Shown piece by piece: positions 53,522 to 63,118 of a DNA stretch of 64,000 nt. Positions within the stretch are counted from its first letter, which is position 1, and the number at the start of each line of letters is the position of its first letter. Source of the DNA: Pseudomonas taiwanensis DSM 21245. GTDB taxonomy: Bacteria; Pseudomonadota; Gammaproteobacteria; Pseudomonadales; Pseudomonadaceae. A program made the position numbers and the translations under genes. The stretch lies in NCBI RefSeq assembly GCF_000425785.1, contig NZ_AUEC01000022.1, forward strand, positions 1-64,000. The letters run 5' to 3'. The notes under the pieces are model-generated. The model saw only the letters and a program-made list of their open reading frames with translations, was not told where the DNA came from and did no database searches.

Positions 53522-56500
53522 ATGCCCCTTATGCCGGCCATTCTGTTGCTGCTCCTTATCCTTTGGAACACAACGGCCGGCGCCCTGACCCTGACTGACG
53601 AGGAAAAGACCTGGCTTGCTGCCCACCCGCAGCTGAGGCTGGGTGTCGATGCTTCCTGGCCACCTTTCGAGTTCCGCGACCAGGAGGGCAGATACCAGGG
53701 ATTGGCCGCCGATTACATCGCCATGATTCAGGAGCGCCTCGCAGTGGCGCTCAAGCCCATCGAGCCCAGCAGTTGGACCGAAGTACTGGAGCAAGCGCGT
53801 ACCAGTCGCATCGACCTGCTACCCGGCATCATGTCGACGCCTGAGCGTCAGGACTACCTGGCTTTCACCCGCCCCTACCTGGATTTCCCCATCGTCATTC
53901 TTGCCCATGAAGGCGGGCCGCAACCTCGCACCCTAAAGGACCTGTACGGCCTGAAGATTGCCGTGGTGGAAAACTACGCGCCCCACGAGCTGCTGCGCAC
54001 CCACCACCCAGACCTCAACCTGGTGGCCATGCCCAATGTCAGCTCGACATTGCAGGCCCTGGCCACCGACGAAGTGGACGCAGTGGTCGGCGACCTGGCC
54101 TCAAGCATCTGGAGCTTGCGCCAGCTGAAGCTCGACGGCCTGTACGTCAGCGGCGAAACCCCCTATCGCTACCAGCTGGCAATGGCAGCCCCCAAGGACA
54201 AGAAGATCCTGGTGGGCATTCTCGACAAGGTCATGGCCGACATGTCCAGCGGCGAGGTCAGTCAAATCCAGCAGCGCTGGGTTGGCAATGTGGTCGACCA
54301 GCGTACCTTCTGGCACGACATGCTGCTCTATGGCCTGCCAGGTGTGCTGATCCTGGTGGCCATACTCGCTGCGATGATTCGTGTAAATCGCCGGCTCAGT
54401 TCGGAGATCTCCCGTCGCATTGCACTGGAGCAGGAGCTGCGCAGCAGTGAGTACCACTATCGCGGGCTGGTCGAGAGCCTGTCGGCGATTGCCTGGGAAG
54501 CCGACGCGAACGATTTCACCTACAGCTACGTTTCACCCCATGCCGAGAACCTGCTCGGCTACCCTCTGCACGACTGGCTCAAACCCGGGTTCTGGCGCAG
54601 CATCCTGCATCCTGAAGACGCACTGTGGGCCCAGGCCTTCAGCGAAAGCGAAACTGCCGCGGGCCGCGACCACAGCCTGGACTACCGGGTGATGCGAGCC
54701 GACGGGCAACCGGTATGGATTCGCAACATCGTCAGTATGATCGAGCACGGCCACCGGCCACTGATGCGTGGGCTGATGATCGACATCAGCGAAACCAAGC
54801 GCACCGAAGATGCCCTGCGCCTGTCCGAGCAGAAGTTCGCCTCGGTCTTCCAGCAGTGCCCCGACATCCTGCTCATCGCCCGCCACAGTGACGGCTGCCT
54901 GTTGGAAGTCAACGAAGCCTTCGAGGAACAGATAGGCCTGCCACCCGGCCAGGTGATCGGCCGCACCGCCACCGAATTGAACCTGTGGGGCGTCGACGGA
55001 ACCGGCCCTTTGCTGCTCGAGCGCCTGCATCGAGGCGGCATCCGCAACCTTGAAATGAGCTTCAGGCGAAGCAATGGCCAGCTGTTCACAGGCCTGACAT
55101 CGGCCGAAACCTTCGACCTTGACGGCACCCAGGCATTGGTCGTGGCCGTGCGCGACATCAGCCAACTCAAGGAAACCCAGCAACAACTGCAAACCTCGGA
55201 AGAAAAGTTCGCCAAAGCGTTCCACGCATCGCCTGACGGCCTGCTGCTGTCGCGCCAGAGCGATGGCCTGCTGATCGAGGTCAACGAGGGCTTCTGCCGC
55301 CTGACCGGCTATGACTTTACCCCCAGCATCGATCAGACCTCCCTGGACTTAGGCATCTGGGTCGACCTCAACGAGCGCAAGCGCTTGATCGAGCTGCTCA
55401 ACCGCGATGGTTTCGTCCGCGACTTCAGCTGCCTGATCCGCCGAAGCGATGGGCAGATTCGCCTGTGCGAGCTCTCTGCGCGTCCGCTGCCGATCGCTGG
55501 CGTCGATTGCATGCTGACCATTGCCCGTGACATCACCGAACGCCACCTGATGCAGGAAAAGCTGCAACTGGCCGCAACCGTGTTCGAGAACACCGCAGAG
55601 GGCGTGCTGATCACCGACACCGACCAGCACATCAGCGCGGTCAACCGCGCGTTCAGCGAGATTACCGGCTACAGCGAAGTCGAAGCCCTCGGCCAGACCC
55701 CACGCCTGCTCGCTTCAGGCCAGCACGACAGCGCCTTCTACGCAGCCATGTGGCACCAGCTGACCGCAGAGGGACATTGGCAAGGCGAGATCTACAACAA
55801 GCGTAAGAACGGCGAGCTGTACCCAGGCTGGCTGACTATCAGCAGCGTGCGCAACAGCGATGGCGAGATCACTCACTTTGTCGCGGTGTTCGCCGATATT
55901 TCCAGCCTCAAGCACGCCCAGGCCAAGCTTGATTACCAGGCGCACCACGACCCACTCACCGGCCTGCCCAACCGCGCCCTGTTCGAGAACCGCCTGCAAG
56001 CCGTGTTGAGCTGCGCGCAAGTCTCCAACCGGCAGGGTGCGGTGCTGTTCCTCGACCTCGACCGCTTCAAACACATCAACGACAGCCTTGGCCACCCAGT
56101 CGGCGACTTACTGCTCAAGGGCATCGCACAACGCCTGAAGGAGCAAGTTCGCGATGTCGACACCGTAGCGCGGCTGGGCGGCGATGAGTTCATCATTCTC
56201 CTGCCAGGCTTGCACAAACCCAGCGACGCCAGCGCCATCGCCAACAAACTGCTGGCCTGCTTTAGCGCGCCGTTCCAGGCAGGCGAACATGAGTTCTTCA
56301 CCAGTGCCAGCATCGGCATCAGCCTGTATCCGCAGGACGGCACCGACGTCGCCACGTTGATCCGCAATGCCGACGCGGCCATGTACCGTTCCAAGGCCAA
56401 AGGCCGCAACCGCGTCGAGGCCTACACCCGCGACCTGACCATCCAGGCCAGCGAGCGCATCGCCCTGGAGCACGAACTGCGGCGCGCCATCGAACGCAAC

Positions 56501-57265
56501 GAAATGAGCCTGAGCTTCCAGCCCAAGTTCAGCTTAAAGACCCAGAGCCTGGTAGGCGCCGAAGCCTTGCTGCGCTGGAGCCACCCCACCTTCGGTGAAG
56601 TTCCGCCGGAGCACTTCATCCACCTGGCCGAAGAAAACGGCACCATCCTGCAACTGGGCGACTGGGTGCTGGAGCAAGCCTGCCGGCAGATGCATGCGTG
56701 GAAGAAGCGCTACAGCGCCTTCGGCCCACTGTCGATCAACCTGGCTGGCGCCCAGCTCCGCCACCCCGGCCTGGCCAAACGCATCGAAAGCCTGCTCAAG
56801 ACCTACCAGCTCAAGGCCGGCGACCTGCAACTGGAGATTACCGAGAACTTCATCATGAGCCAGGCTGAAGAAGCCCTGGCCGTGCTGCATCAGCTCAAGC
56901 AACTGGGCGTACAGTTGGCCATCGATGACTTCGGCACCGGCTACTCCTCGCTCAGTTACCTCAAGCGCCTGCCGCTGGACATCCTCAAGATCGACAAGTC
57001 ATTCATCCGCGGCCTGCCCGACGACCCGCACGACGCGGCCATCGCCCGCGCCATCATTGCCCTGGGCCGCAGCATGCAACTGACCATCATTGCCGAGGGT
57101 GTGGAAAGCCAGGCCCAGCAACGTTTCCTGGCCAGCGAAGGCTGCGAACAGATCCAGGGCTACATCGTCAGCCTGCCGCTGTCCCCGGAAGAGTTCGCTG
57201 CTACGTTTCTTCGCATAGCACTGTCCGATCTTTCGGATGGCACGCTTTCAAAACCCTCGTTATAA
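53522..57265 (+). CDS. rmcA: Redox/ligand-sensing c-di-GMP enzyme RmcA-like (SBP-PAS4-GGDEF-EAL)
   Basis: A 1247-residue membrane sensor that makes or breaks cyclic di-GMP. Order: signal (1-21), periplasmic SBP_bac_3 domain (about 25-255), membrane helix (about 265-288), four PAS domains (starting near 308, 435, 559, 685), GGDEF domain (GGDEF intact, 886-890, with an RxxD inhibitory site at 877-880), and EAL domain (EAL at 1014-1016, DDFGTGYSSL intact). Domain plan and place after rpoD match P. aeruginosa RmcA, which responds to phenazine/redox state and arginine. I chose the ATG at 53522 with GAGG upstream. Confidence 0.85.
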   Translation: MPLMPAILLLLLILWNTTAGALTLTDEEKTWLAAHPQLRLGVDASWPPFEFRDQEGRYQGLAADYIAMIQERLAVALKPIEPSSWTEVLEQARTSRIDLLPGIMSTPERQDYLAFTRPYLDFPIVILAHEGGPQPRTLKDLYGLKIAVVENYAPHELLRTHHPDLNLVAMPNVSSTLQALATDEVDAVVGDLASSIWSLRQLKLDGLYVSGETPYRYQLAMAAPKDKKILVGILDKVMADMSSGEVSQIQQRWVGNVVDQRTFWHDMLLYGLPGVLILVAILAAMIRVNRRLSSEISRRIALEQELRSSEYHYRGLVESLSAIAWEADANDFTYSYVSPHAENLLGYPLHDWLKPGFWRSILHPEDALWAQAFSESETAAGRDHSLDYRVMRADGQPVWIRNIVSMIEHGHRPLMRGLMIDISETKRTEDALRLSEQKFASVFQQCPDILLIARHSDGCLLEVNEAFEEQIGLPPGQVIGRTATELNLWGVDGTGPLLLERLHRGGIRNLEMSFRRSNGQLFTGLTSAETFDLDGTQALVVAVRDISQLKETQQQLQTSEEKFAKAFHASPDGLLLSRQSDGLLIEVNEGFCRLTGYDFTPSIDQTSLDLGIWVDLNERKRLIELLNRDGFVRDFSCLIRRSDGQIRLCELSARPLPIAGVDCMLTIARDITERHLMQEKLQLAATVFENTAEGVLITDTDQHISAVNRAFSEITGYSEVEALGQTPRLLASGQHDSAFYAAMWHQLTAEGHWQGEIYNKRKNGELYPGWLTISSVRNSDGEITHFVAVFADISSLKHAQAKLDYQAHHDPLTGLPNRALFENRLQAVLSCAQVSNRQGAVLFLDLDRFKHINDSLGHPVGDLLLKGIAQRLKEQVRDVDTVARLGGDEFIILLPGLHKPSDASAIANKLLACFSAPFQAGEHEFFTSASIGISLYPQDGTDVATLIRNADAAMYRSKAKGRNRVEAYTRDLTIQASERIALEHELRRAIERNEMSLSFQPKFSLKTQSLVGAEALLRWSHPTFGEVPPEHFIHLAEENGTILQLGDWVLEQACRQMHAWKKRYSAFGPLSINLAGAQLRHPGLAKRIESLLKTYQLKAGDLQLEITENFIMSQAEEALAVLHQLKQLGVQLAIDDFGTGYSSLSYLKRLPLDILKIDKSFIRGLPDDPHDAAIARAIIALGRSMQLTIIAEGVESQAQQRFLASEGCEQIQGYIVSLPLSPEEFAATFLRIALSDLSDGTLSKPSL

Positions 57266-57281
57266 TCCGCCCACCTTCTGA

Positions 57282-57358
57282 GGGCCTATAGCTCAGTCGG
57301 TTAGAGCAGAGGACTCATAATCCTTTGGTCCACGGTTCGAGTCCGTGTGGGCCCACCA
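57282..57358 (+). tRNA. tRNA with CAU anticodon (tRNA-Ile2 or elongator tRNA-Met)
   Basis: A complete 77-nt cloverleaf with encoded CCA end. Acceptor GGGCCTA pairs with TGGGCCC; anticodon CAT at 57316-57318; T-arm CACGG/CCGTG around TTCGAGT. The variable region TTTGGTC resembles E. coli tRNA-Ile2 (lysidine-modified) more than elongator Met, but I cannot decide from sequence alone. A -10 TATAAT at 57261-57266 lies within the end of rmcA. Confidence 0.95.
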
Positions 57359-57366
57359 AGTACCAG

Positions 57367-57392
57367 AAAGCCGCGCATCAGCGCGGCTTTTT
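57367..57392 (+). terminator. tRNA terminator
   Basis: AAAGCCGCGC-ATCA-GCGCGGCTTT followed by TT, 9 bp after the tRNA CCA end. Confidence 0.9.
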
Positions 57393-57524
57393 CGTATCCA
57401 TTGCCCATCAGTGGATGGCGGCACTACTTCGGCTCAGGTTCAATGCCCATCCCGGACATGTCGCCAGCCTTGCCCTTGCCACCTCTGGCTGGCTAGGCTA
57501 ACGCGCCCACCACAGAGACTCACC

Positions 57525-57986
57525 ATGTCGGACTCCCGCGCCATTACCCTGGACGAAATCGACCGCCAACTGATCGCGCTTCTGCAGATCAACGCACGCG
57601 AAAGCGTCGCCACCCTCGCCCGTCAGCTCGGCATCGCCCGCACCACGGTCAACTCACGGCTGGAGCGGCTGGAGAAGAACAAGGTCATCACCGGCTATGG
57701 TGTGCGCCTCGGCCAGCGCTTGGTCGGCGGTGGTCTGCAGGCCTATGTGGGCATCAAGGTCCAGCCACGGTCCGGCAAAGAGGTGGTGCGGCGTTTGGGG
57801 GCCATGGGGCAAGTTCAGCAGCTGTGCGCGGTGAGTGGCGAGTTCGACTATGTGGCCTGGCTGCGCAGCGATTCGCCAGAACAGCTCGACCAACTGCTCG
57901 ATCAAATTGGCAGCGTGGAGGGCGTGGAGAAGACCACAACATCGATCATCCTCAGCAGCAAGGTCGATCGTGGGCAGCCCGTCTGA
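57525..57986 (+). CDS. Lrp/AsnC family regulator, likely of davBA
   Basis: A 153-residue Lrp/AsnC regulator. The N-terminal helix-turn-helix (LDEIDRQLIALLQ ... ARTTVNSRLERLE) is followed by a RAM ligand-binding domain (GGLQAYVGIKV, VSGEFDYVAWL). I start at the ATG at 57525, as upstream codons include the tRNA. It precedes davBA by 276 bp on the same strand, so it is a good candidate for lysine-responsive control of those genes. Ligand not seen. Confidence 0.88.
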   Translation: MSDSRAITLDEIDRQLIALLQINARESVATLARQLGIARTTVNSRLERLEKNKVITGYGVRLGQRLVGGGLQAYVGIKVQPRSGKEVVRRLGAMGQVQQLCAVSGEFDYVAWLRSDSPEQLDQLLDQIGSVEGVEKTTTSIILSSKVDRGQPV

Positions 57987-58262
57987 CACGACTGGCCTGC
58001 CCGCTTGCCCGCGAACCTGGGCTCAGCCGGTGCCCAACACCGTGGTGCATGCTTCGTGGAGGAACGCACCCCTATCGGTTCGCTGCACCTGGTTATCGCC
58101 ATCCTCGTCATAAGTAGAAGAACTCCCGTCACTTAGACGAACATAACTACATACCGCCACCACTCTGCATCTTAATTACGAACACCCCTCGCCATAAAAT
58201 GACCTCCAGCCATCTCCTATACTCAGGCTCCGCCCTCGCGCAGCCCTCTGGCAAGGTCATTT
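57987..58262 (+). promoter_or_regulatory. davBA upstream region
   Basis: A possible -10 (TATACT, 58218-58223) and an AAGG ribosome site (58256-region) precede davB. The stretch 58120-58200 is AT-richer than its surroundings, as seen at Lrp-type binding regions. No clear -35. Confidence 0.4.
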
Positions 58263-59945
58263 ATGAACAAGAAAAACCGCCACCCCGCCGACGGCAAGCA
58301 ACCGATCACCATCTTCGGCCCAGACTTCCCTTTCGCCTTCGACAACTGGCTGGAACACCCCGCCGGCCTGGGCAGCATTCCGCCTGAGCGCCATGGCGAG
58401 GAAGTCGCCATCGTCGGTGCCGGCATCGCTGGCTTGGTGGCGGCGTACGAGCTGATGAAGCTGGGTCTCAAGCCTGTGGTGTACGAAGCCGCGAAGCTGG
58501 GTGGACGGTTGCGTTCCCAGCCGTTCAACGGCACCGATGGGATCATCGCTGAGCTGGGCGGTATGCGCTTTCCGGTGTCGTCCACGGCCTTCTACCATTA
58601 TGTGGACAAGCTTGGCCTTGAGACCAAACCCTTCCCCAACCCGCTGACTCCCGCCTCGGGCAGCACGGTGATCGACCTCGAAGGCCAGACCTACTACGCC
58701 GAAAAGCCAGCCGACCTGCCCGCGTTGTTCCATGAGGTGGCCGACGCCTGGGCCGATGCGCTTGAAAGCGGTGCCCAATTCGCCGATATCCAGCAAGCGA
58801 TCCGCGACCGCGACGTACCTCGCCTGAAAGAACTGTGGAACAAACTGGTGCCCCTGTGGGACGACCGCACCTTCTACGATTTCGTCGCCACCTCGCGCTC
58901 GTTCGCCAAGCTGAGCTTCCAGCACCGTGAAGTGTTCGGTCAGGTTGGCTTCGGCACCGGCGGCTGGGACTCGGACTTCCCTAACTCGATGCTGGAAATC
59001 TTCCGCGTGGTGATGACCAACTGCGACGACCACCAGCACCTGGTCGTCGGTGGTGTCGAACAAGTGCCCCAAGGCATCTGGCGTCATGTACCTGAGCGCT
59101 GCGCCCACTGGCCAGAGGGCACCAGCCTGAGCACCTTGCATGGCGGCGCGCCGCGTACGGGGGTCAAGCGCATAGCCCGCGCCGCCGATGGCCGCCTGGC
59201 CGTGACCGACAACTGGGGCGATACCCGCCACTACAGCGCCGTGCTCGCCACCTGCCAGAGCTGGCTGCTGACCACACAGATCGACTGCGAAGAGTCGCTG
59301 TTCTCGCAGAAGATGTGGATGGCCCTGGATCGCACCCGCTACATGCAGTCGTCGAAAACCTTCGTCATGGTCGACCGTCCTTTCTGGAAGGACAAAGATC
59401 CGGAAACTGGCCGCGACCTCATGAGCATGACCCTCACCGATCGTCTGACCCGGGGCACCTACCTGTTCGACAACGGAGACGACAAACCCGGGGTGATCTG
59501 CCTGTCGTACGCCTGGATGAGCGACGCGCTGAAGATGCTGCCACACCCCGTGGAAAAGCGCGTGCAACTGGCCCTCGATGCACTCAGGAAAATCTACCCC
59601 AAGACCGACATCGCCGGGCACATCATCGGCGACCCGATCACCATTTCCTGGGAAGCCGACCCGCACTTCCTCGGGGCGTTCAAGGGCGCGCTGCCAGGAC
59701 ACTACCGCTACAACCAGCGCATGTACGCGCATTTCATGCAGCAGGACATGCCGGCCGAACAGCGCGGTATATTCATCGCAGGAGACGACGTGTCATGGAC
59801 CCCAGCTTGGGTCGAGGGCGCGGTACAGACGTCGCTGAATGCCGTGTGGGGTATCATGAACCACTTCGGTGGCAGCACCCACCCCGACAACCCAGGCCCT
59901 GGCGATGTGTTCGCCGAAATCGGCCCCATCGCCCTGCCCGACTGA
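58263..59945 (+). CDS. davB: Lysine 2-monooxygenase
   Basis: FAD enzyme that oxidatively decarboxylates L-lysine to 5-aminovaleramide, first step of the aminovalerate route. The 560-residue protein has the dinucleotide fold VAIVGAGIAGLVAAYE near residue 48, GGR-containing LGGRLRS, GGMRFP, and a C-terminal IFIAGDDVSWTPAWVEGA flavin segment typical of the amine oxidase family. The next gene, davA, starts 15 bp downstream. Gene pair and lengths match P. putida davBA. Confidence 0.93.
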   Translation: MNKKNRHPADGKQPITIFGPDFPFAFDNWLEHPAGLGSIPPERHGEEVAIVGAGIAGLVAAYELMKLGLKPVVYEAAKLGGRLRSQPFNGTDGIIAELGGMRFPVSSTAFYHYVDKLGLETKPFPNPLTPASGSTVIDLEGQTYYAEKPADLPALFHEVADAWADALESGAQFADIQQAIRDRDVPRLKELWNKLVPLWDDRTFYDFVATSRSFAKLSFQHREVFGQVGFGTGGWDSDFPNSMLEIFRVVMTNCDDHQHLVVGGVEQVPQGIWRHVPERCAHWPEGTSLSTLHGGAPRTGVKRIARAADGRLAVTDNWGDTRHYSAVLATCQSWLLTTQIDCEESLFSQKMWMALDRTRYMQSSKTFVMVDRPFWKDKDPETGRDLMSMTLTDRLTRGTYLFDNGDDKPGVICLSYAWMSDALKMLPHPVEKRVQLALDALRKIYPKTDIAGHIIGDPITISWEADPHFLGAFKGALPGHYRYNQRMYAHFMQQDMPAEQRGIFIAGDDVSWTPAWVEGAVQTSLNAVWGIMNHFGGSTHPDNPGPGDVFAEIGPIALPD

Positions 59946-59959
59946 TACCAGGAGACGCC

Positions 59960-60763
59960 ATGCGCATTGCTCTGTTCCAAGGCATCCCCAAGCCACTGGA
60001 CGTGCCTGGAAACCTGCAACGATTGCAGCACCAGGCGCAACTGGCCGCCGAGCGCGGGGTGCAACTGCTGGTGTGCCCAGAGATGTTTCTGACCGGCTAC
60101 AACATTGGGCTGGAGCAGGTGGAGAACCTGGCCGAAGCCAATGACGGGCCGTCGGCCATGCGCGTGGTGGAGATTGCCCAGGCACACCGCATCGCCATCG
60201 TGTACGGCTATCCAGAGCGTGACGACGACGGTGCCCTCTACAACAGCGTGCAGTTGATCGATGCCCATGGCAGCAGCCTGGGCAACTACCGCAAGACACA
60301 CTTGTTCGGCGAGTTGGACCGTTCCATGTTCAGCGCGGGCCACGACCACTTCCCAGTGGTCGAGCTCGATGGCTGGAAGGTCGGTATGCTGATCTGCTAC
60401 GACATCGAGTTTCCGGAGAATGCGCGGCGCCTGGCCTTGGCAGGCGCCGAGCTGATTCTGGTACCCACGGCGAACATGGAACCCTACGATTTCGTTTGCC
60501 AGGTGACCGTGCGAGCGCGGGCGCAGGAGAACCAGTGCTATCTGGTGTATGCAAATTATTGTGGCGCCGAGGGCGAGATCCACTACTGCGGGCAAAGCAG
60601 CATTGTCGGGCCGGACGGCAGCCTGCTGGCCATGGCGGGTCACGATGAGTGTCAATTGATGGCCGATCTTGCGCATGAACGAATCAAGCAAGGGCGGGAG
60701 GCATTTCCCTACCTGGCCGACCTGCGCCAAGACCTGCACCGACAAGACGCCGGCCCTCTGTAG
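59960..60763 (+). CDS. davA: 5-aminovaleramidase (delta-aminovaleramidase)
   Basis: Nitrilase-superfamily amidase that hydrolyses 5-aminovaleramide to 5-aminovalerate and ammonia. The 267-residue protein has the catalytic triad E41, K112 and C146 (CYDIEFPE). AGGAGA precedes the ATG. The product is the substrate expected for the agtABCD importer and for davDT (not in the window). A REP-like sequence begins right after its stop. Confidence 0.93.
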   Translation: MRIALFQGIPKPLDVPGNLQRLQHQAQLAAERGVQLLVCPEMFLTGYNIGLEQVENLAEANDGPSAMRVVEIAQAHRIAIVYGYPERDDDGALYNSVQLIDAHGSSLGNYRKTHLFGELDRSMFSAGHDHFPVVELDGWKVGMLICYDIEFPENARRLALAGAELILVPTANMEPYDFVCQVTVRARAQENQCYLVYANYCGAEGEIHYCGQSSIVGPDGSLLAMAGHDECQLMADLAHERIKQGREAFPYLADLRQDLHRQDAGPL

Positions 60764-60782
60764 GCGCCGGCTTGCTGGCGAT
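60764..60782. repeat. REP-type repeat after davA
   Basis: GCGCCGGCTTGCTGGCGAT resembles the imperfect Pseudomonas REP core seen elsewhere in the window and begins directly after the davA stop codon. Confidence 0.5.
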
Positions 60783-60838
60783 TCGGCCCGGCCAGGCAAC
60801 ACAAATGGGTTAGCATGAACACCTGCCCCGGAGTTCCC

Positions 60839-63118
60839 ATGCCTGACGCCATCCGCCACCTGACCCTCACCAATGGCCTGCAGCTCACCCTGCGCCATGC
60901 CCCGCGCCTGAAACGCTCGGCAGCCGCGGTACGGGTCCACGCGGGCAGCCATGACGCTTCGCCTCGCTGGCCGGGCCTTGCCCACTTCCTTGAGCATCTG
61001 TTCTTTCTCGGCACCGCGCGTTTTCCACTGGACGATGGCCTGATGCGCTATGTTCAGACGCTCGGCGGACAGGTCAACGCCAGCACGCGGGAACGCACCA
61101 CCGACTTCTTCTTCGAGGTGCCGTCCCCTGCTCTGGCAGGCGGGCTGGAGCGTCTGTGCCAGATGCTTGCCGAGCCTGACCTTGGCATCGAGCGCCAGCG
61201 CCGCGAACGTGAAGTCATCCATGCTGAATTCATCGCCTGGTCGCGCGACCCTGAAGCCCAACGGCAATTCACGCTGTTGCAGTCGGTGTCGCCACGCCAC
61301 CCGCTCAGCGGCTTTCATGCTGGTAACCGCCACACACTCGCGCTGCAATGCCCTGACTTCCAGCACGCGCTGAGCGGATTCCACCAGCGCTTCTACCGGG
61401 GCGGTCAGATCGTCCTGAGCCTGTGCGGCCCGCAGACGCTGGATGAGCTTGAGCAATTGGGCACACGATTCGGCAGCCTGTTCGCTTCGGGACAACGCGT
61501 GCCGCAAGAGCCACCACCCGCGTTGTCGGGCACCGTGCAGCCCATGACCTTCGCCCACGAAGCCTTGGGCGATGCAGCTGAACACGCACTCGACCTGCTG
61601 GTTACCTGCCTGAGCGATACCCGCCCCGGCAGCTGGCTCGGGACCCTGCGTCAGCGCGGCTGGTTACAAGGGTTCAAAGCCCAGACGCTGTACGCCTACG
61701 CAGGCCAATTGCTTTGGCATATCGAGTTGCAGCTCGCCGCCTCGGCCTGTGCAGAACAAGCCGAAGCCTTGCTACACGGCTGGTTCGGTTTCATTCGTCA
61801 GACCGATCCAGGGCACCTCAACGTCGAGTATGGCCTCCTGCAGAAGATCCGTGAGTCGCTCGCCAGTGCGCTGGACCTGGCGCGTCGGGACAGTGCAGGC
61901 AAGCCGTTCAGTGCGTTGGATGAGAATGGCCTGCTGGCGCTACGTGCGCTGCTCGACGACCTCCCCCGATGCCGACGGGGTCACTGGCATCTGCCAGAAA
62001 CCGACCCGTTGGCGACTGCCGAATTACCGGCTGGCCGAGGACCATTGCCAATAGCACTGGCCGTCAGTCATGAACTACCGGCCGCACGCCAATTCGCCGC
62101 CCTTTTCCTACGCTGGCGTATCGAATCGCCACTGCGTCAGCGCTTGTACAGCCTGTTGGCCCACGCCCTTCGGCCCTTGCAAGAACGGGCGCAGCGGGTG
62201 GGCGTGCAACTGCAGTTCGATGCCGCAGGCCAGTGCTGGGAACTGCGCGCCAGTGGGCTGCCTGCAGCGGTGATTCGTACCGTCGAACAAGCACTGGCAG
62301 AGCTGCGAGTACCCGACAGTTGGCAGGACACGCCGCAACCAGAGCCTGCATTGATTCCAATCCGGGCATTGCTCAAGCAACTGCCCGACGCCCTGCAGCC
62401 AGCGAAAGCCGAGCCAATGCCCTCGGGCACGGCCAATCAAGCACAGCTCGATGACGTGTGGCAGCAGGCACGGTGGCACGGCTTGGCGGTGGGCTTCGAT
62501 GAAGATGGGGTGCACGCCTTGGGCGACACTCTGCAAGCGTGCCCTGGCATCGGCTCGGCACCCGTCGCGCCCACCCTGTGGCCCCGCCGCCGCTGGCATC
62601 ACGCCGATATAGCAGGCAGTGAACATGCCTTGCTGTTGTTCTGCCCTCTTCACGCTACTGATGAAGCTGCCGGCCGCTTGCTTGCCCAGTCGCTGCAAGG
62701 GCCGGTATACCAGCGCCTACGTGTAGAACTGCAACTGGGCTACGCGGTGTTCAGCGCCTTCCGTCAGCTCGAAGGCATCAACGGTCTGCTGTTCGGCGTG
62801 CAGTCGCCACACGCGTCCCCTGTCGAGATCCTGCAACACCTGACGCGCGTCCTGGGCGAAGGTGTACAGCTTGACCCCAGCGCCCGCCAAGCGTTGGCCG
62901 AGCAGTTCAGCGAACCGCAGAGGGTCAACTCGGAAATCGCCGAATGGGCGTGGCAGGCACATCTGGCTACACATTCAGGGAAACTCTCCGACCTGCGGTG
63001 GTCTATCCTCCAAACACAGCAATGCGACCTGGACGATCTCCTGCGAGCATGCTCAAACCCTGGTGCGGCGTGGCTTTGCCTGGCCAATGCGGCTGCCCCG
63101 GACGGGACTTGGCAGTGA
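60839..63118 (+). CDS. pqqF: PQQ biosynthesis protease PqqF
   Basis: M16 (insulinase) metallopeptidase that trims the PqqA peptide during pyrroloquinoline quinone synthesis. The 759-residue protein has the inverted zinc motif H49-FLE-H53 (HFLEH) in the N-terminal half; the C-terminal half is the degenerate M16 partner domain. I chose the ATG at 60839 because CCGGAG lies 6 bp upstream; an ATG 24 bp earlier has no such site but gives a nearly equal length. It lies upstream of pqqA, as in other pseudomonads. Confidence 0.9.
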   Translation: MPDAIRHLTLTNGLQLTLRHAPRLKRSAAAVRVHAGSHDASPRWPGLAHFLEHLFFLGTARFPLDDGLMRYVQTLGGQVNASTRERTTDFFFEVPSPALAGGLERLCQMLAEPDLGIERQRREREVIHAEFIAWSRDPEAQRQFTLLQSVSPRHPLSGFHAGNRHTLALQCPDFQHALSGFHQRFYRGGQIVLSLCGPQTLDELEQLGTRFGSLFASGQRVPQEPPPALSGTVQPMTFAHEALGDAAEHALDLLVTCLSDTRPGSWLGTLRQRGWLQGFKAQTLYAYAGQLLWHIELQLAASACAEQAEALLHGWFGFIRQTDPGHLNVEYGLLQKIRESLASALDLARRDSAGKPFSALDENGLLALRALLDDLPRCRRGHWHLPETDPLATAELPAGRGPLPIALAVSHELPAARQFAALFLRWRIESPLRQRLYSLLAHALRPLQERAQRVGVQLQFDAAGQCWELRASGLPAAVIRTVEQALAELRVPDSWQDTPQPEPALIPIRALLKQLPDALQPAKAEPMPSGTANQAQLDDVWQQARWHGLAVGFDEDGVHALGDTLQACPGIGSAPVAPTLWPRRRWHHADIAGSEHALLLFCPLHATDEAAGRLLAQSLQGPVYQRLRVELQLGYAVFSAFRQLEGINGLLFGVQSPHASPVEILQHLTRVLGEGVQLDPSARQALAEQFSEPQRVNSEIAEWAWQAHLATHSGKLSDLRWSILQTQQCDLDDLLRACSNPGAAWLCLANAAAPDGTWQ

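Noticed and set aside
57345..57524. Upstream extension of the Lrp/AsnC gene
   Set aside because: It would translate through the tRNA 3' end and its terminator; the ATG at 57525 gives the usual family length.
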